Of a stretch of 47,137 bases of DNA, positions 1-8,632 are shown in pieces (within the stretch, counting starts at the first letter, position 1; the number at the start of each line of letters is the position of its first letter). The notes beneath the pieces are model-generated. The model did no database searches. It had not been told where the DNA came from and was given only the letters and a program-made list of their open reading frames with translations. The stretch spans positions 1 to 47,137 of the forward strand of contig JANQKG010000020.1 in the NCBI GenBank assembly GCA_028281235.1. Reading direction: 5' to 3'. The stretch is from Afifellaceae bacterium. GTDB lineage: Bacteria; Pseudomonadota; Alphaproteobacteria; Rhizobiales; Afifellaceae. The position numbers and the translations under genes are program-made.

Positions 1-223
1 GCGCCCGCCCCTCCTGAACCACCGCGCACGCCGCGCCGCCTTCCAGCGCGGCGCCAACGAATTCATGCCCATCACGGTTGGGGCCCTTGATGGCGACGAA
101 GGCCTCGCCGGGACGGACGCTGCGGCTGTCGATGGAGACATTAGAGATGCGTTCCGGCGTGCCGCCGACCAGGCGCCCGCCGGCCGCCGCCACAAATGCG
201 TCGGTGGACCACAGCACGCTCAC
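1..223 (-). CDS. murF: MurF, UDP-N-acetylmuramoyl-tripeptide--D-alanyl-D-alanine ligase (N-terminal part)
   Basis: Only the first 74 codons are inside the window; the gene continues past the left edge. The visible part matches the N-terminal UDP-substrate domain of MurF, with the signature ISNVSIDSRSVRPGEAFVAI followed by KGPNRDGHEFV. MurF adds D-Ala-D-Ala to the UDP-MurNAc tripeptide in the cytoplasm. The start is a GTG whose last two bases lie in the TGA stop of murE (GTGA overlap), implying translational coupling. Its place directly after murE is the standard dcw order. Confidence 0.9.
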   Translation of the reverse strand, partial: MSVLWSTDAFVAAAGGRLVGGTPERISNVSIDSRSVRPGEAFVAIKGPNRDGHEFVGAALEGGAACAVVQEGRA

Positions 224-1722
224 ACGTCACCTCCAGGATTGGCGCCTCCCACGCTTCGAAGCGCGCTGCGGGCCTCCTCCTGATCTGAGAAGGGCAGCAC
301 GTCTTCGCCAATGGTCTGGCCAGTCTCATGGCCCTTTCCGGCGATAAGAAGGATATCGCCGGCGCCGAGATCACCGATTGCCGCCTGGATGGCGGCGCGG
401 CGATCGCCGATTTCCAGGGCGCCGGGGGCGCCCGTCAATATGGCCGCACGGATCACCGCGGGGTCCTCCGTACGCGGATTGTCGTCGGTGACGATCACCC
501 GGTCCGCGCATTGAGCCGCCGCTTCGCCCATCATGCTCCGCTTGCCCGGATCACGGTCGCCGCCGGCGCCGAATACGACGACCAGCCGCCCTTCCGTATG
601 GGCGCGCAGCGTATTAAGCGCGTTGATCAGCGCATCCGGCGTATGGGCGTAATCGACGAAGACCTGCGCCCCGCTGGGATGCTTGCCGACGGATTCCAAT
701 CGGCCGCTGGCGCCGCTGAGCGACGACAGCGCATTCAGCGCCAGCGCCGCCTCAACGCCGGTGGCGATCGCCAACCCGGCCGCAACCAGTGCATTAGAAA
801 TCTGAAACTCGCCCACCAGCGGCAACGGCACATAATGCTTCTCGCCCCACGCCTCCACCAGGAGGCGCGAGCCGTTCGCCATGCGCGTGGCGGAGTGAAG
901 CTTCAGCGTCTCGCCGTCCCGTCCGACGCTGAAGTATTCCTGCCCGCGTCCCTTGGCGACGCGCTGCACCGTGCTTGCCTCTGGCCGATCCGCATCAGTA
1001 ACGGCGGCCGCACCGCGTGGAAGCAAGGTATCGAACAGCCGAAACTTGGCCTTGAGATACGCCTCCAGCGTGCCGTGATAATCCAGGTGGTCGCGCGTGA
1101 TGTTGGTCAGCGCCCCTGCGGAGAGCCGCACGCCGTCGAGCCGCCGCTGATCGAGGCCATGGCTTGATGCTTCGAGCGTCAGATGGGTCACATCCTCGCT
1201 GGCGAGGTCGGCCAGTATCTCGTGAAGTTTGACCGGGTCGGGCGTCGTCAGCACGCCGCGATCCTCCCGGTCCGGCGTGACCAGGCCGATCGTGCCGAGG
1301 CTTGCCGCCCGGCGTCCGGCCTTTTCCCAGATCTGCCGCAGGAACACGGTAACGGACGTCTTGCCGTTGGTGCCGGTGACCGCGGCGATGGTGCGCGGCT
1401 GCCTCGCATAGTAGCGCGAAGCGACGAGGGCAAAGGCGCGGCGCACATCCTTCATCCGCACGACCGGCACGGCGATGTCGCCTTCAAGGGGTTGTTCGCC
1501 GATCAATATGGCCGCCGCGCCGGCCTCGATTGCGGCCGGGACGAAGTCCGCGCCATCAGCATTCACACCCGGTACTGCCGCAAACAGCCAGCCCGGCTCC
1601 ACGGCGCGGCTATCGGCCGTCAGACCCTGTATCCAGATACCCGCATCCTTGCCGGATATGTCCGCTTCATCGGTGAAAAGCGATGCCAGGCGGCGCGGGC
1701 CGTAGCGTCTCTCTTCACTCAA
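220..1722 (-). CDS. murE: MurE, UDP-MurNAc-L-Ala-D-Glu:meso-diaminopimelate ligase
   Basis: A 500-residue Mur ligase, the usual length. The ATP-binding loop GTNGKTS is at residues 117-123. The DNPR motif at 414-417 is the known marker for meso-diaminopimelate rather than lysine, so the cell wall should be DAP type. The SSHGLDQRR stretch near 187-194 and the lysine region YLKAKFRLF near 222-230 (where the family carries a carbamylated Lys) are intact. The enzyme adds meso-DAP to UDP-MurNAc-L-Ala-D-Glu in the cytoplasm. It lies 12 bp after ftsI and overlaps murF by 4 bp, so all are probably one transcript started at mraZ. Confidence 0.97.
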   Translation of the reverse strand: MSEERRYGPRRLASLFTDEADISGKDAGIWIQGLTADSRAVEPGWLFAAVPGVNADGADFVPAAIEAGAAAILIGEQPLEGDIAVPVVRMKDVRRAFALVASRYYARQPRTIAAVTGTNGKTSVTVFLRQIWEKAGRRAASLGTIGLVTPDREDRGVLTTPDPVKLHEILADLASEDVTHLTLEASSHGLDQRRLDGVRLSAGALTNITRDHLDYHGTLEAYLKAKFRLFDTLLPRGAAAVTDADRPEASTVQRVAKGRGQEYFSVGRDGETLKLHSATRMANGSRLLVEAWGEKHYVPLPLVGEFQISNALVAAGLAIATGVEAALALNALSSLSGASGRLESVGKHPSGAQVFVDYAHTPDALINALNTLRAHTEGRLVVVFGAGGDRDPGKRSMMGEAAAQCADRVIVTDDNPRTEDPAVIRAAILTGAPGALEIGDRRAAIQAAIGDLGAGDILLIAGKGHETGQTIGEDVLPFSDQEEARSALRSVGGANPGGDV

Positions 1723-1734
1723 GGCGCGCCACCC

Positions 1735-3456
1735 CTACCGCGCGGATGCAAGGGCCAGCGCCGGTTCCTCGGTGGGATCGACCGCCTTAGGCTCCACGCC
1801 GAGCATGGGCGCGATGCGTCGAATGATATTGCCCGTCGTTGGTGCGGCATTGGAACCCGCGGTCGCGCCGCGGCCCGGAGCTTCTGGTTTCGGTTCATCA
1901 ATGACGACCAATACCAAATATTTGGGAGCGTCCATCGGGAAGGCAGCGAGAAAAGCGTTGCGCCGTTTGTCGCTGACATAACGCCCGTTCTCAACCTTCT
2001 CCGCCGTGCCGGTCTTGCCGCCGACGCCGTAGCCCTCCACTTCGGCGCGCCGGCCGGAGCCCTTCATGACGTTGAGGCGGAAGAGCTTGCGCATCGTGTC
2101 GCTGGTCTCCGCGGTGAGCACGGGCCGCGCCAACGTCGCCGCCGTTTCAATCGCGCGGGGGCGAAACGTCGGACTGACATAGAAGCCGCCATTGACCAAC
2201 GCCGCGCCGGCAGCCGCCGTCTGCAGCGGCGAAACCGACATGCCATGGCCGAACGCCATGGTGATCGTGGTCACCTTGGCCCACGGCATTTTGGGAATGA
2301 TGGGGGCGCCCGTCTCAGGCAGCTCCGTGTTGAGCGTGTCGAGCAGGCCGAGCTGCTCAAAGAAGTCGTGCTGCCCCTCCGTTCCCACCGCCAGCGCCAT
2401 ACGCGCGGCGCCGATATTGGAGGAGTAGATGAACACCTCCGGCACCGTGAGCCAACGGCGCTTACCGTGGAAGTCGTCGATTGAGAACCCGCCGACCCGC
2501 AACGCATGCGTGGCGTCGAAGGAATCCGTCACCTTGGCAATGCCGGAATTCAACGCCATCGCCACGGTGAAGGCCTTGAAGGTCGAGCCCATCTCGTAGA
2601 CGCCGACGGCCGCGCGGTTCAGGCGGTTCGGGTCAAGCAGCTCGTCGCGATTATTGGAATCATAATCCGGCACAGAGCTCATGCCGAGCACCTCGCCGGT
2701 ATTGACGTCCAGCACGATGCCGACACCGGCGATCGCCTGGTAGCGCTCCATCGCCTTGCTGAGTTCGTCGCGCACCACATGCTGCACGCGAAGATCAAGC
2801 GACACCGGCACCGGCTTCAACGCATGATCGCCGGCAAAGCCCGCCGCCTGGAGGTCGTTCAGGAAAGCCTCGTCGATATGTTTCTCCATACCGGCGATGC
2901 CGCGATTGTCGATATTCACCGTGCCCAGCACATGCGAGGCGACCGGGCCGCCCGGATAGAAACGGCGGTTCTCGACCCGGAAGCCGATACCGGGAATGCC
3001 GAGTTTGTGAATCGCCTGCTGCTGACGCGGCGTGATCTCGCGCTTGATGTAGGCGAACTTCGCATCCGTGGAGAGGATGCGGCGAAGCCGGCCTCGATCC
3101 AGCTCCGGCAGAACTGAGACGATAAGCTCCGTCGCCTCGTCGGGATCGATGACATAGCGCGGCTCGGCGAAGAGCGCCGCGGTCTTGATGTCGGTCGCGA
3201 GCGTTTCGCCATTGCGATCGACAATGTCCGGACGCGCCTGCGACGCCGCCAGTACGAAATGGCGGCCGTTGTCATCGGTATCGCCGCCGGAGGCACCAAG
3301 CACGACGAGCCTGATTGCGAGCACGCCAAAGAGCAGACAGAAACCCGCCATGGCGAGCGCAACACGCTGGCGACCGAGGCGGTCGACTCTGTTGGGCTTG
3401 CGGCTGCCTGCGCCGTTCGCGTGATGCCAGGCCGAGGCCGGAGCGCTGCCGCTCAT
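1735..3456 (-). CDS. ftsI: FtsI / penicillin-binding protein 3, septal peptidoglycan transpeptidase
   Basis: A 573-residue class B penicillin-binding protein. It has a basic cytoplasmic N-terminus, one membrane anchor at about residues 33-54, a dimerisation (pedestal) domain, and a transpeptidase domain. All three active-site motifs are present: STFK at 291-294 (catalytic Ser291), SSN at 345-347 and KTGT at 481-484. It cross-links septal peptidoglycan during division and is the target of beta-lactams. Its ATG overlaps the stop of ftsL (ATGA). The N-terminal extension of about 30 residues before the membrane segment is common in alphaproteobacteria. Confidence 0.96.
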   Translation of the reverse strand: MSGSAPASAWHHANGAGSRKPNRVDRLGRQRVALAMAGFCLLFGVLAIRLVVLGASGGDTDDNGRHFVLAASQARPDIVDRNGETLATDIKTAALFAEPRYVIDPDEATELIVSVLPELDRGRLRRILSTDAKFAYIKREITPRQQQAIHKLGIPGIGFRVENRRFYPGGPVASHVLGTVNIDNRGIAGMEKHIDEAFLNDLQAAGFAGDHALKPVPVSLDLRVQHVVRDELSKAMERYQAIAGVGIVLDVNTGEVLGMSSVPDYDSNNRDELLDPNRLNRAAVGVYEMGSTFKAFTVAMALNSGIAKVTDSFDATHALRVGGFSIDDFHGKRRWLTVPEVFIYSSNIGAARMALAVGTEGQHDFFEQLGLLDTLNTELPETGAPIIPKMPWAKVTTITMAFGHGMSVSPLQTAAAGAALVNGGFYVSPTFRPRAIETAATLARPVLTAETSDTMRKLFRLNVMKGSGRRAEVEGYGVGGKTGTAEKVENGRYVSDKRRNAFLAAFPMDAPKYLVLVVIDEPKPEAPGRGATAGSNAAPTTGNIIRRIAPMLGVEPKAVDPTEEPALALASAR

Positions 3457-3809
3457 TCGCTCTCTCCCGTCTCGGCCTGCAGGATCGCGGAGAGCGCCGC
3501 CTCGTCGCTCGGCGCCGGACCGCTCGGACGCATCGGCAGGTTCTCCAGCTTGGTGATTTGCGCGGGATCAAGCGGCTGCAGGCCGAGGAGCTCCGTGTGG
3601 CGGTCGACGACCTCCTGCACGCGCGCCGGCTGATTGAGCAGGCTCCACTCCGCTTCCAGGAGCGACGTGGTTTCCACTTCCCGGTCGATCTGGCGCTGCA
3701 AGTCAGTGGCGCGCTCCGCCACAGCCTCTGCGCGGTACTTGACCTGAAAGACGAACACCGCCGCGCCTGCGGCTGCGATCACACAAACCACTTGTAGCCA
3801 ACGCATCAT
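3453..3809 (-). CDS. ftsL: FtsL-like division protein
   Basis: A 118-residue small bitopic protein. It has a membrane segment at about residues 5-23, then a heptad-rich stretch (about 27-60) that fits the FtsL coiled coil, and a low-complexity acidic tail. Sequence identity in this family is low, so the call rests mainly on size, topology and position between rsmH and ftsI. FtsL forms the FtsQBL complex that activates FtsWI at the septum. Two adjacent ATGs are possible; the first (3809) overlaps the rsmH stop as ATGA and is preferred. Confidence 0.88.
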   Translation of the reverse strand: MMRWLQVVCVIAAAGAAVFVFQVKYRAEAVAERATDLQRQIDREVETTSLLEAEWSLLNQPARVQEVVDRHTELLGLQPLDPAQITKLENLPMRPSGPAPSDEAALSAILQAETGESE

Positions 3810-4840
3810 TGGAAGGCCTCCGGGCCGGGAACGTCGGTGAGATGCGGGACGCCGATCGCTTTGAAGTCGATGGCGCGGGTCGCAGCATCGGTGCGCACCG
3901 CCGCGCGCAGTCGCGCAGAGCGCGCTCGCGGATTGGCCGCGACCTCGTCTTGGCCCGCCGCAACCGCGCGTCGCGTCAGAAGCGTGAAGGTCGGCGGCGC
4001 GGAAGAAACCGCCGGGGCATGCCGCGAGCCGCGCGCTTCCTTGCTGCGCTGTTGCAGGAAGCGCTTCACGATGCGGTCTTCGAGCGAATGAAACGAGACG
4101 ACGACCAAACGCCCGCCTTCGCTGAGCACCGCCTCTGCCGCAGCCAGCGCCAGCGCCAGCTCCTCCAGCTCGCGGTTGATGAAGATGCGCAGCGCCTGAA
4201 ACGTGCGCGTCGCCGGATGGATGCGTGACGCGCCAGCCGCCGGACCGATCGCCTGCGCGACGATCTCGGCGAGCGCCGCTGTGCGTGTAATGGGTGCTTC
4301 GGCGCGTGCCCGCGCAATCGCCCGCGCGATGCGACCGGCCTGCCGTTCTTCGCCGAAGACCCGCAGGATCGCCGTGAGCTCCTTGACCGAAGCGCGGTTC
4401 ACGATCGCTGCGGCGTCGACGCCCTGCCCCATGCGCATGTCGAGCGGCCCGTCATGTCGGAACGAGAAGCCGCGCGCCGCGTCGTCAAGCTGCATGGAAG
4501 AGACGCCGATATCGAGGACGACGCCGTCGACAGGCGTGAAATTCTGCGCGCGCGCAAACGCTTCAAGGTCGGAGAAGCGCCCTTCCACCAACGTCAGCCG
4601 CCCGCTGCTTTGTGCGACGAGCGTAGCACCTGCTTCGACAGCCGCCCGATCGCGATCGATCGCCAGCACGCTGCCGCCCATGTCCAGGATGGCGCGGCTG
4701 TAGCCGCCCGCGCCGAACGTCCCGTCAATGAAGCGACCGCCGGCCTTGACGGCGAGATGCTCAAGCGTTTCTGCGAGGAGGACGGGCACGTGGCCGGCCG
4801 GTCCGCCAGCACGCTCCGAAGAGGTGCGGCCGGCCATCAT
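3806..4840 (-). CDS. rsmH: RsmH, 16S rRNA (cytosine1402-N4)-methyltransferase
   Basis: The product is 344 residues from the ATG at 4840. The open frame runs on upstream to 5515, but that extra part lies over mraZ in another frame and has no RsmH similarity. The protein begins with the conserved [10 protein letters not shown] (17-26) and the SAM-binding [14 protein letters not shown] (39-52). It also has [16 protein letters not shown] and the C-terminal [13 protein letters not shown] motif. The enzyme methylates N4 of C1402 in the ribosomal P site. The ATG overlaps the mraZ stop (ATGA), so translation is coupled. Confidence 0.96.
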   Translation of the reverse strand: MMAGRTSSERAGGPAGHVPVLLAETLEHLAVKAGGRFIDGTFGAGGYSRAILDMGGSVLAIDRDRAAVEAGATLVAQSSGRLTLVEGRFSDLEAFARAQNFTPVDGVVLDIGVSSMQLDDAARGFSFRHDGPLDMRMGQGVDAAAIVNRASVKELTAILRVFGEERQAGRIARAIARARAEAPITRTAALAEIVAQAIGPAAGASRIHPATRTFQALRIFINRELEELALALAAAEAVLSEGGRLVVVSFHSLEDRIVKRFLQQRSKEARGSRHAPAVSSAPPTFTLLTRRAVAAGQDEVAANPRARSARLRAAVRTDAATRAIDFKAIGVPHLTDVPGPEAFQ

Positions 4841-5328
4841 GCCTCGTCGTCCTCTGCCGGCGAAGATGAACCGGCAGTGGGGTTGGATCGCCCGAGCCCG
4901 CGTGTGACGGCGCGCAGATGCGCCCGCGCCTCGCGCTGCCGTTCGGCAAAACGCTCCGGCTCCCAAATCTGGAACTTGTATCCCTGCCCGACAAACACCG
5001 CCGTCTCGCTCACGCCGGCGTAGGCGCGGAATTCCTCCGGCAGCACCACGCGGCCATCGGGATCGATCTTCAGAATGCGGCTGTCGCCGTAAAAGGCGGT
5101 GGAGAGGATCTCGTGATCTTCGGAGAACGTCTCGAAGGGCTGCAGCCGATTGGCGATCGCCTGCTGCAGTCTGGCGCCGCCCCCGTCGATCGCCGGACGG
5201 TCGAGCGCCGGGTAGCAATAGACACCCTCCTGGCCGTCGCGCGCCAGCACGGCGCGAAACGGCGCCGGTACCGACACCCGGCCCTTTTGATCGAGCCGGT
5301 TCACGAACGTGGCCACAAAACCGTCCAT
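4837..5328 (-). CDS. mraZ: MraZ, transcriptional regulator of the dcw cluster
   Basis: A 163-residue protein with two SpoVT-AbrB (swapped-hairpin) domains. The family landmarks are [18 protein letters not shown] near the N-terminus and [19 protein letters not shown] in the second half. In E. coli MraZ forms an oligomeric ring that binds tandem TGGGN boxes upstream of its own gene and represses the cluster. Here it is the first gene of the cluster, and matching boxes lie about 140-170 bp upstream (5466-5500). The last 20 or so residues are a poorly conserved acidic tail. Confidence 0.95.
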   Translation of the reverse strand: MDGFVATFVNRLDQKGRVSVPAPFRAVLARDGQEGVYCYPALDRPAIDGGGARLQQAIANRLQPFETFSEDHEILSTAFYGDSRILKIDPDGRVVLPEEFRAYAGVSETAVFVGQGYKFQIWEPERFAERQREARAHLRAVTRGLGRSNPTAGSSSPAEDDEA

Positions 5329-5465
5329 CGCCCCTCGCGTCCGCCGACTGCCCGCCTCCGCTCAGGCAGTCCCGTCCCGCGTCCGTGGAGGGCACCAAAC
5401 GCCGCTGACCGCTAAAACATCCCCAGGTCAGGGCAAGCGCCACCCGATCAACTGCCGGGACGATA

Positions 5466-5500
5466 TGGGTTATCATGGGATTATATGGGTGGTCAATGGA
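5466..5500 (+). promoter_or_regulatory. Candidate MraZ operator (TGGGN repeats, 10-bp spacing)
   Basis: TGGGT at 5466-5470, TGGGA at 5476-5480 and TGGGT at 5486-5490 are spaced exactly 10 bp apart, with a degenerate fourth unit ATGGA at 5496-5500. Known MraZ sites are TGGGN boxes with 5-bp spacers. The boxes read on the + strand, opposite to mraZ, and lie 138-172 bp before its start. The match to the known spacing is clear; binding itself is inferred. Confidence 0.7.
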
Positions 5501-5687
5501 ACCTGCTGGCATCATGCGATCGTTTTGGACGCTTCAACGAAGCCGGTCAGTCTTGGCCGGTTAGGGTAAACGGGCGGTAACCAGCCACGCTTGGCCGCCG
5601 CGCTCGACGCGACAGCACGGACGCTTTTCACCGCGCCGCGACGCGGATAGGGATCAGGCTCAGATGACGGAGTGAATCGCAAAGCCG

Positions 5688-6395
5688 ATGGGCATCTTCT
5701 CGCGCATCACCGCAACTTTGGCTGGCGGCGCCGGCCGCGTCGGCGCCGCCATGACCGGCCTGCGCGATCTGCTTGCGGGGCTGGCGCAGAGCGAGGAGCG
5801 CCATGCGGTGACCTTCACCATCGCGGTGATCGCGCTGTCAGCGAAGATGGCCAAGGCCGACGGAATCGTCACCACGTCGGAGGTCGACGCCTTCTGCCGC
5901 ATCTTCGAGATCCCGCCGGGCGAGGAGACCAACGTTGCGCGCGTCTACAATCTGGCCAAGCGCGACGTGGCCGGCTTCGAAGCCTATGCGGACGACGTCA
6001 AACGCCTGCTTGTTGACGAGCCGGACATGCTGGAGGCCGTCCTCGACGGGTTGTTCGAAATCGCCAAGGCCGACGGCGCCGTGCACGAGCGCGAACTCGA
6101 TTATCTGTCGCGCGTCGCGGCGGCCTTCGGCTTCGACGACCTCGCCTTCGCGCACATCCGCGCACGCCACGTCATCGAGGAGGGCGCCGACCCGTTCTTT
6201 GTGCTCAATGCTGACGCCAGCTGGGATTATGAGCGGCTGCGCAAGCACTATCGCAAGCTGGTTGCGGAGAACCACCCGGACCGCCTGATCGCGCATGGCT
6301 TACCGGAGGAGTTCATCCGCATCGCCAATGACAGGCTAGCGGCCATCAATACGGCCTGGGAGCAGGTTGAGCGCATGCACGCCAAGGCGTCGTGA
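5688..6395 (+). CDS. djlA: DjlA-like co-chaperone (TerB-like plus J domain)
   Basis: A 235-residue protein. An N-terminal TerB-like helical domain (about 35-165, with the repeated acidic motif KADGIV / KADGAVHERE) is followed by a C-terminal J domain (about 175-235) with the HPD tripeptide at 196-198, the signature that stimulates DnaK ATPase. There is no clear membrane anchor of the kind seen in E. coli DjlA; the N-terminus is only Gly/Ala-rich. It is the first gene of a pair: its TGA overlaps the start of the amidase gene, so the two are probably co-translated. The ribosome-binding site before 5688 is weak. Confidence 0.88.
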   Translation: MGIFSRITATLAGGAGRVGAAMTGLRDLLAGLAQSEERHAVTFTIAVIALSAKMAKADGIVTTSEVDAFCRIFEIPPGEETNVARVYNLAKRDVAGFEAYADDVKRLLVDEPDMLEAVLDGLFEIAKADGAVHERELDYLSRVAAAFGFDDLAFAHIRARHVIEEGADPFFVLNADASWDYERLRKHYRKLVAENHPDRLIAHGLPEEFIRIANDRLAAINTAWEQVERMHAKAS

Positions 6396-7129
6396 TGGGT
6401 GTCGCGGCCGCGCCCCACCCCTCCCCCAATCACGGCCCCCGCACCGACGGCCCGATCGACATCCTCCTTCTGCACTACACCGGCATGCCGGACCACGATC
6501 AGGCGCTGGCCTGGCTGTGCGATCCGGAAAGCGGGGTCTCGGCGCATTATGTCGTGCACGAGGATGGCCGCGTGCTTTCCCTGGTGCCGGAGGATCGCCG
6601 CGCCTGGCACGCCGGGCGTGGGCAATGGGCCGATGTGAGCGACGTCAATTCGCGTTCAATCGGCATTGAGATCGCCAATATTGGCCATCCCGGCGGCCTG
6701 CCGGACTACGCGGACGCACAGGTCGATGCGCTGATTGCGCTCTGCCATGACATTGTGGGGCGGCATCCCATCCCGCCCCATCGCGTGCTTGCCCATTCCG
6801 ACGTTGCGCCCGGCCGCAAGCTCGATCCCGGCGAGAAGTTCCCATGGGCCCGCCTCGCCGCCGCCGGCGTCGGCCATTGGGTGGCGCCGAAGCCGCTTGC
6901 CGATGCGAGCGAGGTGCTGCGGCCCGGCGATGACGGCGCGCCAACACTGGCGCTGCAGCAGATGCTGGCGCTCTACGGCTACGGCATCGAGATCACCGGC
7001 GCCTTCGACCGGCAGACGGAAGCGGTCGTGACTGCCTTCCAGCGCCACTTCCGCCCCGCGCGCGTCGACGGAGTTGCTGACCACTCCACAATCGAGACGC
7101 TAAGGCGGCTGTTGGAGGCGTTGCCTTAG
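6395..7129 (+). CDS. N-acetylmuramoyl-L-alanine amidase with peptidoglycan-binding domain (AmiD/AmpD type)
   Basis: 244 residues from the ATG at 6395; a GTG at 6392 is an alternative. The Amidase_2 domain occupies about 18-155. Expected zinc ligands are His27 (LLLHYT), His134 (LAHSDVAPGRKLDPG) and Asp144. A PG_binding_1 domain follows at about 175-243. The enzyme cleaves the MurNAc-L-Ala bond. No signal peptide is evident, so a cytoplasmic AmpD-like role in anhydromuropeptide recycling is as likely as a periplasmic one. The start overlaps the stop of djlA by one base (TGATG). Confidence 0.9.
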   Translation: MGVAAAPHPSPNHGPRTDGPIDILLLHYTGMPDHDQALAWLCDPESGVSAHYVVHEDGRVLSLVPEDRRAWHAGRGQWADVSDVNSRSIGIEIANIGHPGGLPDYADAQVDALIALCHDIVGRHPIPPHRVLAHSDVAPGRKLDPGEKFPWARLAAAGVGHWVAPKPLADASEVLRPGDDGAPTLALQQMLALYGYGIEITGAFDRQTEAVVTAFQRHFRPARVDGVADHSTIETLRRLLEALP

Positions 7130-7153
7130 TCGCGAGGCGACCCAACCCCTCGG

Positions 7154-7287
7154 TTTGTCATCCCGGTTCGGCCGCAGGCCGAGACCGGGACCCATGAACA
7201 TTGTCGGATCGGCACACGTGCTTCGCCCGTTTGCTCCGGTGGCTATGGGTCCCGGACAAGCGCTGAAGCGCTTTCCGGGATGACAAA
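7154..7287. repeat. REP/MITE-like palindromic repeat, TGTCATCCCGG family, copy A
   Basis: A roughly 134-bp element bounded by TTTGTCATCCCGG and its complement CCGGGATGACAAA. Internal nested inverted repeats are present (GACCGGGACCCAT / ATGGGTCCCGG). It lies between the amidase gene and the 3' end of rnpB. Related copies are at 13596-13734 and 39879-39986. No coding capacity is seen. Confidence 0.85.
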
Positions 7288-7315
7288 GGAGAGCCTGATG
7301 AGGCCGGAAGAAAAA

Positions 7316-7788
7316 CGCCAGCCGGCCTGTAAGCCGGGTTCTGTAAGGCCGCAGTGCCGAAGCGCTGCGGCGTGACGGCCATTCATCTGGAGCGCCCATT
7401 GCTGAGCGCTTCACGCGACCGACCCGGGCGGCTGGCCTGGATCAAGCCGGGCCCCGACGAAATACGAACGGAACCCGCGCCGCCCCTTCTTGGTCTTGCT
7501 CCCGGTGGGGTTTGCCGTGCCGTCCCCGTTGCCGGGTCCGCGGTGGGCTCTTACCCCACCCTTTCACCCTTACCCGCCTTCACCTTCGGCCTTCCTTGCG
7601 GAGTGGCCCTTTAGGGGCCGTCCCGCCACGCATTCCGAAAGATCGGAGCCTACGAAGAAGGCGAGCGGTTTGCTTTCTGTGGCACTTTCCCTGGGGTCAC
7701 CCCCGCCGGATATTATCCGGCACCGTTCATCCATGGAGCCCGGACTTTCCTCCCCGCTTTCGCGAGGCGACCGTCCGGCCGGCTGGCG
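7316..7788 (-). ncRNA. rnpB: RNase P RNA, bacterial class A
   Basis: On the minus strand the 5' part carries the hallmark GAGGAAAGTCCGGGCTCC (plus strand 7736-7753), the P4 5' strand of RNase P RNA. The 3' part carries ACAGAACCCGGCTTA (plus strand about 7330-7344). The ends were set by helix P1: CGCCAGCCGGCC at the 5' end pairs perfectly with GGCCGGCTGGCG at the 3' end, which is followed by TTTTT (7311-7315), a terminator-like tail. This RNA is the catalytic subunit that removes 5' leaders from tRNA precursors. The length of about 473 nt fits a class A RNA. The many ORFs across it are artefacts. Confidence 0.95.
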
Positions 7789-7793
7789 AGGGA

Positions 7794-7822
7794 AATGTGG
7801 ATGCATGCAACGGGCGGGTCAA
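7794..7822 (-). promoter_or_regulatory. Candidate rnpB promoter
   Basis: On the minus strand TTGACC (7822-7817) is followed after 17 bp by CACATT (7799-7794), giving a predicted start near 7787-7788. That agrees with the 5' end of RNase P RNA set independently from helix P1. The -35 element is strong and the -10 is weak, as is common in alphaproteobacteria. Confidence 0.55.
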
Positions 7823-7841
7823 GCTGCGATGCGGCCCTTGG

Positions 7842-7988
7842 TCAATGTTTGTCCTCCCGCGATGCATCGCGCTCTCGCCTGTCTTCATAGAGCTCGTCGC
7901 GAAACGCCTTGTCGATCGGGTTCCGATCCCTGATCCGCTGACCCACTTGCTTGCGCAGCTGCGCCATCCGTTGCCAAAGCGTCTTCAT
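7842..7988 (-). CDS. Small charged hypothetical protein (48 aa), coupled to the DM13 gene
   Basis: I do not recognise a family. The ATG at 7988 overlaps the TGA of the DM13 gene by one base (TGATG), which is the main reason to accept it. The product begins MKTLWQRMAQLRKQVGQRIR and is strongly basic in its first half and Arg/Asp/Glu-rich in its second half, with no membrane segment. The open frame extends upstream to 8042, but that part lies inside the DM13 gene. It may be a real small protein or a chance ORF. Confidence 0.45.
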   Translation of the reverse strand: MKTLWQRMAQLRKQVGQRIRDRNPIDKAFRDELYEDRRERDASREDKH

Positions 7989-8473
7989 CACCTTGCAGGC
8001 CCAAGCCGCGCCACCGAGAAAAGCACGCTGAACTGCTCGCACCAGATCACCACGCTGCCGAAATCATCGACGTTCACGTCCTCGGGGATCAAGTAGTTCT
8101 GGTCGCCCTTATTGCCCTTCAGCGGGCCGAGCGAGACCCATTCGCTGGCCGTCACGTCGCTCGACGTCTCGATCGTATCCGCTTTGACCAGCCACACTTC
8201 GAGGTCGGGCCCGTTGGTCACCTCAAAGTCGGTGAAGCGCAGCACCGAGGACCCACCGACCAATTCGACGATCGTCGCCGTGCCGGAGCCGCGATGCGTA
8301 CGATCGGCATCCACGAAGGTGCCCTCCCTTTGCGTCGACATCTTAAGGCTGGCCGGCAGGTCTTCCGACACGATGCGGTCGATCCATAGCGGCGAAGCGA
8401 GATACCAAAACGCATTGCCGGCGACGAAGCCGATCAAGCCGGCGACAATCGCTGTGATGACGATTCCTCTCAT
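7988..8473 (-). CDS. DM13-domain membrane-anchored or exported protein
   Basis: 161 residues from the ATG at 8473, chosen because AGGAGG lies 7 nt upstream of it; the ATG at 8479 is too close. Residues 1-26 are an uncleaved anchor or signal (MRGIVITAIVAGLIGFVAGN). The rest matches the DM13 domain: GSGTATIVE, then LRFTDFEVTNGPDLEVWLV, a GPLKGNKGDQNY stretch, and VVIWCEQFSVLF at the end. In known members a cysteine near the end is thought to be redox active or haem related; here it is in IWCEQF. The biochemical role is unknown. Confidence 0.8.
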   Translation of the reverse strand: MRGIVITAIVAGLIGFVAGNAFWYLASPLWIDRIVSEDLPASLKMSTQREGTFVDADRTHRGSGTATIVELVGGSSVLRFTDFEVTNGPDLEVWLVKADTIETSSDVTASEWVSLGPLKGNKGDQNYLIPEDVNVDDFGSVVIWCEQFSVLFSVARLGPAR

Positions 8474-8598
8474 CGCCATCCCTCCTTTGCTCAGGCAACG
8501 GATCATGACACGCCCACCTCGGCGTTGCGACCCGCACCGCACACTTTTCACGTGCAATTTTGGTGCGGCCGTCACTTCAATATCGGCGCGAGACCGTA

Positions 8599-8615
8599 TA
8601 CAGATACAATCTGTA
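8599..8615. promoter_or_regulatory. Perfect palindrome upstream of the coiled-coil gene
   Basis: TACAGATACAATCTGTA has 7-bp perfect arms and a 3-bp centre, and lies 17 bp before the ATG at 8633. It contains TACAAT, a fair -10 element, so a bound protein would block the promoter. This is the classic arrangement of a repressor operator. The regulator is unknown. Confidence 0.5.
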
Positions 8616-8632
8616 GATGCATGAGGAAAGCC

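Noticed and set aside
4841-5515. Upstream extension of the rsmH frame to 569 codons
   Set aside because: It lies over mraZ in another frame and the extra part has no similarity to RsmH; the family starts at 4840.
7354-8096. Several ORFs of 78-194 codons across the RNase P RNA
   Set aside because: The RNA signature and P1 helix fully account for the region; the ORFs have no known motif.
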